Shown piece by piece: positions 15,516 to 25,435 of a stretch of 34,967 nucleotides of DNA. A model generated the notes under the pieces. That model had not been told where the DNA came from and made no database searches. It saw nothing but the letters and a program-made list of their open reading frames with translations. The stretch comes from Nanobdellota archaeon (GTDB lineage: Archaea; Nanobdellota; Nanobdellia; Parvarchaeales; Parvarchaeaceae), in assembly GCA_021852265.1 (NCBI GenBank), contig JAJZNV010000001.1, forward strand, positions 1 through 34,967, written 5' to 3'. Numbering within the stretch: position 1 is the stretch's first letter; every line of letters begins with the position of its first letter. Position numbers and translations under genes: made by a program.

Positions 15516-18239
15516 ATGGCTACTTACGATTATAAAAAGATAGATAAAAAATGGCAGAAGAATTGGATAAAATCCGGCGTTTTTGAACCGGAAGTGGACC
15601 GATCTAAGAAAAAATTCTTTATAACTGTACCTATACCATATCCTAGCGGTTCAATGCACTTGGGGCACATGTACACATGGACGCGTGCAGATATTTACGC
15701 CAGATTTATGAGAATGCGGGGGTACAACGTTCTCTTCCCACAGGGTTTTCATTTTACAGGAGGTCCAATAGTCGGAATGGCAGAAAAGGTAAAACAAAAG
15801 GACCCTAAAACATTAGAGGCATTTAGAATTCAAGGGGTTAGCGAATCTGATTTAAAGAAATTTGCTGATGACCCCCGTGCACTTGCAGAGTATTTTGCAG
15901 ATGGATTTAGAAAGGATTGGGAGAACATAGGGATGTCTATAGATTGGCGGAGGACTTTCATAACGACCGACTTAAGCCCATATTTCTCAAAATTTGTTAG
16001 CTGGCAGTTTAATAAACTCAAAACCCTCGGACTGATAACTGAAGGCAAACATCCAGTTGTTTGGTGTCCAAAGGAGAACACGCCTTTAGGAGACCATGAC
16101 CGCTCTGAAGGTGAAGGGGAATCTCCCGAGAAATTTTCGATAGTAAAATTCAGTTCTGGAAAGTTTATTTTTCCAGCTGCAACACTAAGACCCGAAACGG
16201 TATATGGTGCCACAAACATGTGGATAAACGGAGAGGGAGAATACTGTATTTTAAACGTGGATAGTGAAAAATGGGTTGTTTCAAAGGATTCGGTTCCCAA
16301 ACTTAAAAGCCAATTACAAAATGTAAGTTTTGAGGGTGATGTAAAAATAAAAGATTTCATTGGAAAATCTGCCAAAAATCCGCTAAATGGAAGAGAATTG
16401 CCAATATTCTCTGAAAGTTTTATAGACACTGCCATAGGAACTGGTATTGCGATGAGCGTACCCATGCATGCACCGATGGATTTCTATGGACTTAGAAAAA
16501 TGAGGGATGAATGGGAAAAATTAAAACCTGAGAGGATAATTGACGTAACTGGTGAAGAAAATATAGTGGAAGACGCGATAAAGAGGTTTGGAGACAGCAT
16601 AGACGGCTTAAAGGAGGCTACTAAATACGTATACAAAAAAGAATTCAACGCAGGCATAATGAGGAATAACTCGGCGGAATTGTCTGGCCTGGCGGTTAAA
16701 GAAGCGAGAGATACAGTACGGGATTCACTTGAAGAGCACAGGGCTTACTCCGAGATGTATGAACTAACTGGAAGGGTAGTATGCAGGGACGGCACGCCGG
16801 GTATAGTAAAAGTCCTTGAAAAGCAATGGTTCATACGCTATTCTGACGCGGAATGGAAAACTAAGACCCGTAGGCTCATAGAGCGCATGAACATATTCCC
16901 GGAAGACGCCCGGTTGCAGCTGTTAAATACACTGGAATGGCTTGAAGATAAAGCAGCAGCCAGAAAAGGCGGACTGGGTACTCCCCTTCCTTGGGATAAA
17001 GACTGGATAATAGAGCCGCTGAGTGATTCCACAATCTATATGGCGTATTACACCATAGCCAATAAAATCTCAAAAATAGCGATAGAAAAACTCACTGATA
17101 ATGTATTTGACTATATATTTCTAGGGCGCAAAATCGACGGCAAACCTGACAAAGAAATCGAAGAAACAAAGAAGGAATTTGAGTATTGGTACCCTCTGGA
17201 TATGAGAGTGAGCGCAAAGGAGTTGTTACAGAACCACTTTATATTCTTCCTGCTCAACCATACTGCAATATTCAATGAAGAGAACTGGCCTAGGGGTATA
17301 CAGATAAATGGCTGGTTGACGGTTAGCGGCGAGAAGCTTTCAAAATCAAAAGGCGCCACACTAACTATAAAACGCGGCCTAGAAACTTATGGCACTGACC
17401 AGCTTAGGATACTTGCGGCAGCAGGAAATGGGATGGATGATGTAGAGTGGAATCCTGCAAGCATAAGCGCATTTGATCAGCGGTTCGGACTTATAAGTGA
17501 TCTTATTAAAAATTTTGATTCTTTCACTGGAGAAAAACGACTGATAGACTCTTACATCCTATCCAAAATGAACCGCGTAATAAAAGAAACCACGGAGAAC
17601 CTTAGATGCTTCCGATATGGAAATGCGCTGTCTCTTATGCTATTTGCATTAACAAACGAAATAAAACTTTATACGGATATGGGCGGCAACAACAAGGAAA
17701 CCGTAAAGACTATACTTTTTACTTTCCTAAAATTAAATCACCCCGTATTTCCACATATAACCGAAGAATTAAACCACGTACTCGGGAGCACAGACATGCT
17801 AGAGACTTCGGTATGGCCCGTGCCTGAAGAGAGTTTATCCAATGAGGGGGCGGAAAATGAGGTGGAAGTACTGAAAGCGACAATTGAGGACATAAAAAAT
17901 ATCATAAAAATCGTGAAAAAATCTCCCGAAAAAATAATTATAGGCGTGGCCGACTCCGGAAAATTTGAAATATACAACAGCGTAGTTAAAGCGGCGTCAT
18001 CCACTAAAAATATTATAGAAATAAGGAAAACGTTAAGGACTAATAGTAAAATACTTGATAAACTATTGAAAAATCCAAATAAATTACCAGAAAAATTGCT
18101 GGATGAACGATTAGAGTACGGTGTATTTATGGAAGCGAAAGATTATCTAAACAAAACATTTAATTGCGGGATATCTATCGAAAAAGAAAGCAAAGAGGAA
18201 AAGGCACTTCCAGGTAAACCCTCAATAAAAATAATATAG
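15516..18239 (+). CDS. leuS: Leucyl-tRNA synthetase (archaeal type)
   Basis: PYPSGSMHLGHMYTWTRADIYARFMRMRGYNVLFPQGFHFTGGPI (HIGH-type) and SGEKLSKSKGATLTI (KMSKS). Confidence 0.95.
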   Translation: MATYDYKKIDKKWQKNWIKSGVFEPEVDRSKKKFFITVPIPYPSGSMHLGHMYTWTRADIYARFMRMRGYNVLFPQGFHFTGGPIVGMAEKVKQKDPKTLEAFRIQGVSESDLKKFADDPRALAEYFADGFRKDWENIGMSIDWRRTFITTDLSPYFSKFVSWQFNKLKTLGLITEGKHPVVWCPKENTPLGDHDRSEGEGESPEKFSIVKFSSGKFIFPAATLRPETVYGATNMWINGEGEYCILNVDSEKWVVSKDSVPKLKSQLQNVSFEGDVKIKDFIGKSAKNPLNGRELPIFSESFIDTAIGTGIAMSVPMHAPMDFYGLRKMRDEWEKLKPERIIDVTGEENIVEDAIKRFGDSIDGLKEATKYVYKKEFNAGIMRNNSAELSGLAVKEARDTVRDSLEEHRAYSEMYELTGRVVCRDGTPGIVKVLEKQWFIRYSDAEWKTKTRRLIERMNIFPEDARLQLLNTLEWLEDKAAARKGGLGTPLPWDKDWIIEPLSDSTIYMAYYTIANKISKIAIEKLTDNVFDYIFLGRKIDGKPDKEIEETKKEFEYWYPLDMRVSAKELLQNHFIFFLLNHTAIFNEENWPRGIQINGWLTVSGEKLSKSKGATLTIKRGLETYGTDQLRILAAAGNGMDDVEWNPASISAFDQRFGLISDLIKNFDSFTGEKRLIDSYILSKMNRVIKETTENLRCFRYGNALSLMLFALTNEIKLYTDMGGNNKETVKTILFTFLKLNHPVFPHITEELNHVLGSTDMLETSVWPVPEESLSNEGAENEVEVLKATIEDIKNIIKIVKKSPEKIIIGVADSGKFEIYNSVVKAASSTKNIIEIRKTLRTNSKILDKLLKNPNKLPEKLLDERLEYGVFMEAKDYLNKTFNCGISIEKESKEEKALPGKPSIKII

Positions 18240-18243
18240 ATGA

Positions 18244-19086
18244 TTGATTATGCCGAAACGGGTTGTCGGAAAAAAATCTAAAAATGTAAAAACTGAAAGT
18301 GTGAGTGGATTTGATATCATAGGTAGCGCAGCGATATTAAAACTTCAAAAAAACACTACCTCTGCACAGGCAAATCGCATCGCTGTAGAAGTAATGCAAA
18401 AAAATAAACACCTAGACAGAGTTTTCAAAAAGATCGGAAAGATTAGCGGTACCGAACGAATTCCAAGATTAGTCTGGATTAGGGGCAAAAAATCATCATT
18501 AGTAACTCACAGGGAAAACGGCTGTTTGTTTCAGGTGGATATAAAAAAAGTATTTTTTACGCCCAGGTTAAGCTCGGAACGCCTAAGGATATTCAAGATA
18601 GTGAAGCCAAATGAAAATGTTCTCGACATGTTTTGCGGAGTAGGCCCTTACTCTATATTGATAGCCAAAAAGGTGAAGAGCGTATATGCCATAGATATAA
18701 ACCCGCGGGCGTCCGAACTTCTAAAAATAAATATGGCATTAAACAAGTCAAAAAACGTTATACCTCTAAATGGAGACGCAAGAAAAATTACAAAAAAGTT
18801 AAAATTAAAATTTGATCGGATAATAATGAACTTTCCACTTTCCGCACAGGACTTTTTAGATTCTGCACTTAGTGTAGCCTCAGACTTGTGTGTTATCCAC
18901 TTATATTCTTTCTTGGACACGAGAGAAGGCTATGAGTCCGCACTTGATAACAAAAAAGCTACGATATTGGCGTCTATCAACAAAGGATTTAGAGTAGACG
19001 GAATACGTGCCATGCCTGCTGGAGAGACTGCACCATATGTTATCCGAGAATGTTTTGATATAAGCCTGTCAAAAATCAAACGTTAG
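18244..19086 (+). CDS. Trm5-like tRNA (guanine-37-N1) methyltransferase
   Basis: VLDMFCGVGPYSILIAKKVKSVYAIDINPRASELLKINMALNK and RIIMNFPLSAQDFLDSAL (NxP motif); MPKR start at 18250 also possible. Confidence 0.82.
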   Translation: MIMPKRVVGKKSKNVKTESVSGFDIIGSAAILKLQKNTTSAQANRIAVEVMQKNKHLDRVFKKIGKISGTERIPRLVWIRGKKSSLVTHRENGCLFQVDIKKVFFTPRLSSERLRIFKIVKPNENVLDMFCGVGPYSILIAKKVKSVYAIDINPRASELLKINMALNKSKNVIPLNGDARKITKKLKLKFDRIIMNFPLSAQDFLDSALSVASDLCVIHLYSFLDTREGYESALDNKKATILASINKGFRVDGIRAMPAGETAPYVIRECFDISLSKIKR

Positions 19087-19834
19087 TTTTTAACATGGCA
19101 CTGTACACTGCTAACATGCCTTTTATGCGGTCGGGTTCATGCCCTTTCAATTTTCCGTTCTCATCAATCGTATACAGCGTCGAAGAGGAAAATGCTCCAT
19201 CTGCAGCCAACATTATCCCCCCCGGTCTGATGGCACATACTGGTGTCGGTTTAGCGCACGATACAAGCACTTGCACATCAACTCTTTTAGTGGAATCATA
19301 TTGTACGTCCCGGTATAAACTCCCTGTGTCACCGCATATCTCGATACCATAAACTATCCCACCTCTCTCAAGAACCCTTGATTTGGGTGAGTAAGATAAA
19401 AGCATTTCGCGTCGTAAATCGAAGCTGGAACTTCCAAAATCAGATTCTTTTGTAATGGAGTACACTAAACGCCCCTTAGAGACTATCGGCAATACATTGT
19501 ATAACGCAGTGCTCGTTCTCGATTGGAATGGTGATGAATTACCCGTTCTTTGAGTAGGAGTAGCTACCATCATTGTGCCGGGCATGGCTATCAACCTGCT
19601 ACCTAAGGTTGCACGTGCTAATGCATGTATAAGCTGTCTAGCTTCGGCAGGGGAGTACGGTTCTCTTACTGAATCTCCATCATTCGGATATTTTCTATTA
19701 AGTGCCCACTCGGGGGCTATTATCAGGTCTAATTTCATCCTTTTTGCAGCATGTATAGCCCCAATTACTTCCAGAGGATCGCCTGTGTATTTACTATTCA
19801 TTCTAATAGCTCCGAATCTAAGTCGTCTTTCCAT
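19076..19834 (-). CDS. Carbon-nitrogen hydrolase (nitrilase superfamily)
   Basis: IIAPEWALN (Glu), YSITKESDFG (Lys), YGIEICGDTG (Cys): E-K-C triad pattern. Confidence 0.75.
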   Translation of the reverse strand: MERRLRFGAIRMNSKYTGDPLEVIGAIHAAKRMKLDLIIAPEWALNRKYPNDGDSVREPYSPAEARQLIHALARATLGSRLIAMPGTMMVATPTQRTGNSSPFQSRTSTALYNVLPIVSKGRLVYSITKESDFGSSSFDLRREMLLSYSPKSRVLERGGIVYGIEICGDTGSLYRDVQYDSTKRVDVQVLVSCAKPTPVCAIRPGGIMLAADGAFSSSTLYTIDENGKLKGHEPDRIKGMLAVYSAMLKTNV

Positions 19835-19910
19835 AAAATTTCATCATTAAGAATTTAAATGAGGATATCAAGTATATAAAACTATCGATAGCCTGGGATT
19901 AAATTCCGGT

Positions 19911-20900
19911 TTATTGGAACTTATAATATACACTCCAATTCGGAGCAGTAGAATAAGTTATATTTGAGCGGGTTCCGTTCGACATTGCACTTATGCCTGA
20001 AAAAAGGCCGTTCTGAACATATTTTAATAGCGACCAGTTCTGCTTTTTTATTTTGTTTAGAATTATATCCACCGCTGAAAGTTTATCAAAGACCTGGTAT
20101 AGTGCTTCTCCTTTAAAAACCTGTGGCGCTTTATCTGCTATCCATATCTCAAAGTTCTTGGCCTCGAGATCTGAAGAGAAATGTGTGTTTACAAGTGAAG
20201 TGTCGCCAGAAAAGACTGCGTTCAACTGTTCGAATATGGAATCATCTGCATTTCGAGGAGGGAGATAAATATCCTTACCGCTTACCAGTGCTGCGGTTTC
20301 GACATCAGTCAGTACGTTTGTAAGGCTTCCATTCGCATTTTTTGCTATCGCGTTGACTGCTGGTGCCGAGAGCTTCAGGTTGTTGATCAAAAGAATCTTC
20401 GATATGTAGTTATTAACCACCTGGTCATTTAATTTGTAAAAACGTATTACCTCATAACCTGTTATATAGGATTTATTTTTGGCTTTAAAGATGTCTCCAC
20501 TGCGCGATTCGAAGACTATTACCGCGCTGGAAACTGTAAAGAGTTTCTTTAGTATAGATGGATCAACTGAAAGTACTTTTTCTATATCCTCGACGTATAT
20601 TAGTTTTTTATTCGAATCGAACAATGATGTGGATTTTGCAGTGTTATAAATAAGAGAGTACATGACCGAAGACACATCATTTCCGTCTATATTCTCTAGG
20701 GCGTACAAATTTATTTTTTCGAGTGACATCCCCATTGATTTTGCGGTGGCTTCGGCTAAAAAACTCTTTCCGCTACCAGAAGGTCCCGAAAATACGAATT
20801 TTGTTTTACCCGAGTTAATTGCAGATGTAAACTTATTTCGTATACTGCCACGATAATTTTCCGCGAAATCATCCAAATTTGGGGCAATAGTCTTTATCAT
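19911..20900 (-). CDS. rfcL: Replication factor C large subunit-like clamp-loader ATPase (short, divergent)
   Basis: Walker A GPSGSGKS; C-terminal IFEQLNAVFSGD...NFEIWIADKAPQ...YQVFDKLSAVDIIL...NWSLLKYVQNG matches the RfcL collar pattern; adjacent to rfcS. Confidence 0.78.
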   Translation of the reverse strand: MIKTIAPNLDDFAENYRGSIRNKFTSAINSGKTKFVFSGPSGSGKSFLAEATAKSMGMSLEKINLYALENIDGNDVSSVMYSLIYNTAKSTSLFDSNKKLIYVEDIEKVLSVDPSILKKLFTVSSAVIVFESRSGDIFKAKNKSYITGYEVIRFYKLNDQVVNNYISKILLINNLKLSAPAVNAIAKNANGSLTNVLTDVETAALVSGKDIYLPPRNADDSIFEQLNAVFSGDTSLVNTHFSSDLEAKNFEIWIADKAPQVFKGEALYQVFDKLSAVDIILNKIKKQNWSLLKYVQNGLFSGISAMSNGTRSNITYSTAPNWSVYYKFQ

Positions 20901-20901
20901 A

Positions 20902-21849
20902 TCAGCGTTTCAATGCCGAAAGAAATGCCAAAAAAGATTGGAATTGTATAAATGGCGTCGCGCCTTCAACAATTCGATAATCTACCTCTGCTAGTTTTTC
21001 TATAGCATACCCCCTCGATTTCTTATCGAGGATATCTTCGGAAGATGTTATAATATCGAATATCTGACCTACTAGTTCCTTAGTGTTTATGCCTTTATCT
21101 AGAATTGATAAAAAAACTTCTCTCGCTTTTGAGTAGTCTCCAGATATTGCGAGCTTTAAGCCTTCTTTTATTTTACTGCCATCCAAAACACCGCTATTAA
21201 TATAAACGGTATGACTCAGTATTACCTTGGAGACGTTTGCCAGCGACTGCAAGAGATTTGTAAGGGCGCGCAAATCTCCCCTTGATACCGATTCGAGCGC
21301 TTCCTTTGCATCCCCGTCTATGGTAAGCCCTTCATTCTTAGATAGTCGATCAATAAATTCAAACACATCCTGTTTAGAGAGGGGTTGGAAACGCAGTATT
21401 GCGCACCTGGATTGCAATGGTTCTATTATATTCGTTTGGTAGTTCACACTAAACAAAAATCTGCAAGTGGCACTGTATTCTTCCATCATTCTACGAAGGG
21501 CTTGCTGTGCCTCCTGCGTCAGAGAATCTGCTTCATCAAATAATATCATCTTAAAGGGTGCTCCAAGGGGCTTGGACCTTGCAAATTCTTTTACTTTTCC
21601 CTGAATGACACTAAGTTTCCTATCATCGGAGGCATTTAGTTCCATGAAATTCTGCGTCCATACATCCCCAAATATCTCTCTCGCGAGAACTACTGCAGAG
21701 GTCGTTTTACCAACCCCGGGCGGACCTGATAGTATCATATGCTGTATATCGCCTTTCTTCAGCATCGCCTTAAGTTTTTCAATGCTATCTTTCTGCCCTA
21801 TAACTTCATCAAATGAAGTAGGTCTATATTTTTCAATCCATAGTGCCAT
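20902..21849 (-). CDS. rfcS: Replication factor C small subunit
   Basis: LWIEKYRPTSFDEVIGQ, LSGPPGVGKTTSA, ELNASDDR, FDEADSLTQEAQQALRRMMEEYS, RGDLRALTNLLQ. Confidence 0.95.
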   Translation of the reverse strand: MALWIEKYRPTSFDEVIGQKDSIEKLKAMLKKGDIQHMILSGPPGVGKTTSAVVLAREIFGDVWTQNFMELNASDDRKLSVIQGKVKEFARSKPLGAPFKMILFDEADSLTQEAQQALRRMMEEYSATCRFLFSVNYQTNIIEPLQSRCAILRFQPLSKQDVFEFIDRLSKNEGLTIDGDAKEALESVSRGDLRALTNLLQSLANVSKVILSHTVYINSGVLDGSKIKEGLKLAISGDYSKAREVFLSILDKGINTKELVGQIFDIITSSEDILDKKSRGYAIEKLAEVDYRIVEGATPFIQFQSFLAFLSALKR

Positions 21850-21851
21850 AT

Positions 21852-22574
21852 CTATATCTCGGTGAAGAGTTCTGCGTTTGGATAGATGATTATACCCTTT
21901 TCAGTTATATCCATCGGACAAAACTTTGTCAAATGATTCGTATTTCTCATCTTTACTATTCGCAAGGCTCTTATAAAGCTATCCTGTTTTTCTATCAGGT
22001 ACAAGGCTATCACTCCGTCGGCCGCAAACTCCTCCACGCCGAAGGTTGAAAGTTTATCTTCACCATATGATATCTCACCTATCAAAAGCCCTAAACAGCC
22101 CTTTAACTTCAATATCGAGGATATTTCAATTATCGCCTTTCGTATCGACATTATGTCTGCAAAAAACATTTGAAAATAAGTTACCGAATCAATTGCTACT
22201 CTTTTTGCACCGCTAGCTTCAATTTCGGAGGAGATTATCGACTTGAATGATTCATAATCTGACAGAGGAATTTCAACTATTTTCAATTTACCTTGCTCTA
22301 TAAGATTTTTGACCTGCGGATCGAAATTTGAGAATTGTTCTATTATGTCATTTGCACTTTCCTCCAAGGTAAAATAAATTCCAGGTTCTCCCTGTTTAGC
22401 ACCATGGGTCAGTATCTGCATACAAAAAGTCGTTTTACCGGAACCTGGCGTGCCGGTTATAAGTGTTATGTCCCCAGAAGGTATGCCCCCTTTCAAAGCT
22501 TCGTCTAGACCAGGGATGCCTGAAGTACATCTCTTGACAGTTCCTTGTGGATTTACATCGTTTGTTGCACTCAT
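21852..22574 (-). CDS. KaiC-like RecA-superfamily ATPase
   Basis: TSGIPGLDEALKGGIPSGDITLITGTPGSGKTTFCMQ and typical KaiC/RadC-like domain. Confidence 0.88.
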   Translation of the reverse strand: MSATNDVNPQGTVKRCTSGIPGLDEALKGGIPSGDITLITGTPGSGKTTFCMQILTHGAKQGEPGIYFTLEESANDIIEQFSNFDPQVKNLIEQGKLKIVEIPLSDYESFKSIISSEIEASGAKRVAIDSVTYFQMFFADIMSIRKAIIEISSILKLKGCLGLLIGEISYGEDKLSTFGVEEFAADGVIALYLIEKQDSFIRALRIVKMRNTNHLTKFCPMDITEKGIIIYPNAELFTEI

Positions 22575-22575
22575 A

Positions 22576-23328
22576 TCATGCCTCTAAAATCATATCTCCA
22601 ATCAACTGATATTTCAGCTTCAACAGAGAGTTATCACTCAAAATTCTTGCCCACCTCTCTATAAGACTTCTATCAAAATGTAAGGTGTCTGCTGCTTCCG
22701 AGACGGTCAGCGATCCGCGTGATTTTGTAAGATTCAATAAATCAGATAGAGGGTTGCTTATTCCGGCATTTGCCCATTCAGTACTCTGAACTACCGGCGC
22801 TTCTACCATAGGCGTTTCAATGTTTTGCGTTAGAGGCGTGCTTACTGCTACGGCTTTCATGGAACTTACCCTGCTCTCCATATGTGCCAAGCTTTCTTTT
22901 TTAACTGCTTCTGGAGGGACTGCATATCCCAAGTCCTTGTGCTCTCCCACAGGAAGATTCACTTTTTTTAACTCGCTAACGTTTGGCGCAGCTTGCAGCT
23001 TCGGCTTATCTACAGCGGGTTTTACATAAGTTTGCATTTCAATAACGGGATTTACTCCTTTACCTATTTCGTGAGACCTTTCGGGACTGGCTTTTTCCTC
23101 TGGTTTAATGGACTGCGTTGCACCCGTGCCGACAGTTCTCATCGGCTCTCCTGTCGCTTGTGGCGCCTTCACTGAAGGAGCAAAACCTAAACTCGGCGTT
23201 TCTAATCTTTTTGTCCCAAGCATGGCCCCTATCTTCACCATCGCTGAGTTTATCCCGTTCAAATCACCATACATATCATAAGAAGCGACAAGTACCTTCT
23301 GATAAAGTGCTGAAATCTCATCTACCAT
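22576..23328 (-). CDS. Uncharacterised protein with C-terminal winged-helix-like domain
   Basis: C-terminal LTVSEAADTLHFDRSLIERWARILSDNSLLKLKYQLIGDMIL resembles wHTH; P/A/V/E-rich linker; stop adjacent to the KaiC-like start. Confidence 0.68.
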   Translation of the reverse strand: MVDEISALYQKVLVASYDMYGDLNGINSAMVKIGAMLGTKRLETPSLGFAPSVKAPQATGEPMRTVGTGATQSIKPEEKASPERSHEIGKGVNPVIEMQTYVKPAVDKPKLQAAPNVSELKKVNLPVGEHKDLGYAVPPEAVKKESLAHMESRVSSMKAVAVSTPLTQNIETPMVEAPVVQSTEWANAGISNPLSDLLNLTKSRGSLTVSEAADTLHFDRSLIERWARILSDNSLLKLKYQLIGDMILEA

Positions 23329-23389
23329 ATGGAATATTTATTATTCGAACTTTAAATACTGATAAAGAATTGACGCTTAAACTGATAGT

Positions 23390-24775
23390 TTAAGGCAGTT
23401 TACCTGTAAAACTTAAGAATAATAAAACTATTCCGATAGCAACCATCGCCATATACAAATATGACAATGAAGTTATAGAAAAACTGCTTGTGTTTAGTTG
23501 TGCAGATGAATATGCAGATGATATTTTTTGCTGAAGTGTACTTATATAACCCAGTGAACAAACCGGTGCACTGTTGTTTATGGCATCGCATATCTGGGCG
23601 GTAAGGATATTTGCGGCGCCAAGAACGGTCTCTCCAAATCCATTTAGATTATTCAATGATGGATTGTGTATAGCGTACAGTATTTGAGATATGGAGGGTT
23701 GATTTGAACCTTGGTAGTTGAAAAGCGCCGGATATATATTCGCTCCATCAAACACAAACTTATTATTTATGTCGAAAAACGGCACACCTCCGAGTTGAAA
23801 GTTCGTTATGCCAAATCCATTGCGGGCGGGCGTAATAACTGAATTCTGTATAAAGGCAGGGAGGCCACTAATATTCAATAGAAAAGAACTCCCAACTTCA
23901 TCAAAGGAATTAAAATTGATATAACTGGAATTATAATATGCCCCTTCAAAAAAGGGTGTTGGATTCGAATCCCCATATGGACCATTGTTTACAAGTGGCG
24001 CGTTAACAACAAACTGATTAAAAAGACTTGCAGAGAAGTTATACATTAAAGTTGATATATTTCCATCGATCGTTGCAGACCTATCATAAAATAGTTTACT
24101 AAAATTTCCGAACCTGCTAAGCGCCACGGTAAAAACGTATCTCTCTTGCGCACAGTATGGACAGCCTTGTGCGCCCACATAGACGAAAGTAGGCTTTCCG
24201 GACTGGTCTACAGAGGGTGCATTAAAGCTTGACGGCACTGGTATAGGAATTATGTCATAATTATTATCAGGCAATACTAAAACGCAATACGCAGGAGTTG
24301 CTGGGGCGGCGGAAGTTTGAGCCTGGGCACCATAACACTTTATATTGCCCGCCAATTGCTCTGACCCTACTGTCGCTAGCTGTGAGGAAAGATTTGTGAA
24401 GCCATTAAGTATACTCTGATTGAAGACCTGACCGGTTGGGCCATTAAAGAATTGTAGAGAAGTCGTAGTAGAATTAAGTGCTGAAAAGCTCGTTCCTGTC
24501 ATGCCTAAAACTATTGAGAAGCCAGTCAACAGGAACATTAGTGCTCCAACTACTACTAAGATAATACCGGCTATTTTAACCAAACGCACTAAGTCAATTT
24601 CTAAATATCGTTTCGTTTTATTCTGGGTTGCCCTTTCTACCCTTTTCTCTATACTTGATAATTCTGACTCTTCCCGTTTTTCTTCTTTAGCCGTCCTATT
24701 CTCAATATCTGTAAGTCTTCTCTCATTTTCTTCAAGCTTCTTCAAAATTAAGTCTAGCTTATCGTCTTCATTCAT
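23390..24775 (-). CDS. DUF929-like membrane-anchored thioredoxin-fold protein
   Basis: N-terminal coiled coil, one TM segment, extracellular N/S/T-rich region, FVYVGAQGCPYCAQERYVFTVALSRFGNF typical of DUF929. Confidence 0.75.
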   Translation of the reverse strand: MNEDDKLDLILKKLEENERRLTDIENRTAKEEKREESELSSIEKRVERATQNKTKRYLEIDLVRLVKIAGIILVVVGALMFLLTGFSIVLGMTGTSFSALNSTTTSLQFFNGPTGQVFNQSILNGFTNLSSQLATVGSEQLAGNIKCYGAQAQTSAAPATPAYCVLVLPDNNYDIIPIPVPSSFNAPSVDQSGKPTFVYVGAQGCPYCAQERYVFTVALSRFGNFSKLFYDRSATIDGNISTLMYNFSASLFNQFVVNAPLVNNGPYGDSNPTPFFEGAYYNSSYINFNSFDEVGSSFLLNISGLPAFIQNSVITPARNGFGITNFQLGGVPFFDINNKFVFDGANIYPALFNYQGSNQPSISQILYAIHNPSLNNLNGFGETVLGAANILTAQICDAINNSAPVCSLGYISTLQQKISSAYSSAQLNTSSFSITSLSYLYMAMVAIGIVLLFLSFTGKLP

Positions 24776-24818
24776 ATCTACTAAACCTAAGCATTTTGCT
24801 TTTATAAATATTAAAATG

Positions 24819-25091
24819 CGGCGTTGAATAGCCCGTTTTTTGTTGCGTTTCGGCCACGTACGTGGCGTCCAAATAACGCACTATAACATTCGACTAAGCG
24901 CCGGAATACCGGTTTGCACCACGCAGGTTTGCCGTTTCATCCTAACCGCGACAATCAAACGAGTATCATCTTTTATCGCGGGTCGGTTCGTTTCTGCTCA
25001 ATATCCTACACATTTAGTGTAATGCATTGCTGCACTGCGGTTTTGAAGTGAACGGACTTCCTCCTTTTACGGTCGGTTATATACAACGCCG
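24819..25091 (-). ncRNA. rnpB: RNase P RNA (archaeal)
   Basis: Minus strand: P1 CGGCGUUG pairs with 3' CAACGCCG; GGAGGAAGUCCG (CR I) pairs with CGGGCU near the 3' end (P4); conserved GAGCAGAAACGA, GGAUGAAACGGCAAACCUGCGUGGUGCAAACC; P12 CCGCGA/UCGCGG. Confidence 0.85.
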
Positions 25092-25141
25092 TATAATGAT
25101 TAATTGTTCAGATATTAATATTTATCAAAACTGGTTAAGGT

Positions 25142-25435
25142 ATGGAAATTGAGTTCATTCCGCTGGATGCTCTTAAGGAAGACAAGATCTACATAAAAGC
25201 GATAGGGTTGATACGGGGGGTGAAGGTTGATTATTCCACGGCTAAACACATCTCATTCTCAGTACAGGGGGATGAGAACGTGCACAACGTAATGTATTTT
25301 ACGGAAAAGCCTGCAAGCAAAAAATGGCAGTGCGACTGTAAATGGTATACCCTACAGAATAAAACCTGCTCTCACATTATAGCAGTTAACTTAGCAATTA
25401 AAAAGAAACTCATCAAACTGGAAGGAGAGGATTAA
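25142..25435 (+). CDS. SWIM zinc-finger domain protein
   Basis: WQCDCKWYTLQNKTCSHIIAV: CxC...CxH SWIM pattern. Confidence 0.8.
   Translation: MEIEFIPLDALKEDKIYIKAIGLIRGVKVDYSTAKHISFSVQGDENVHNVMYFTEKPASKKWQCDCKWYTLQNKTCSHIIAVNLAIKKKLIKLEGED

Noticed and set aside
24853-24866. Perfect palindrome gccacgtacgtggc as a possible regulatory site
   Set aside because: It lies within the RNase P RNA and is better explained as one of its hairpins.
24840-25022. 60-aa plus-strand ORF between the DUF929-like and SWIM genes
   Set aside because: It lies entirely antisense to the RNase P RNA gene, whose pairing explains the sequence; no protein-like signature.
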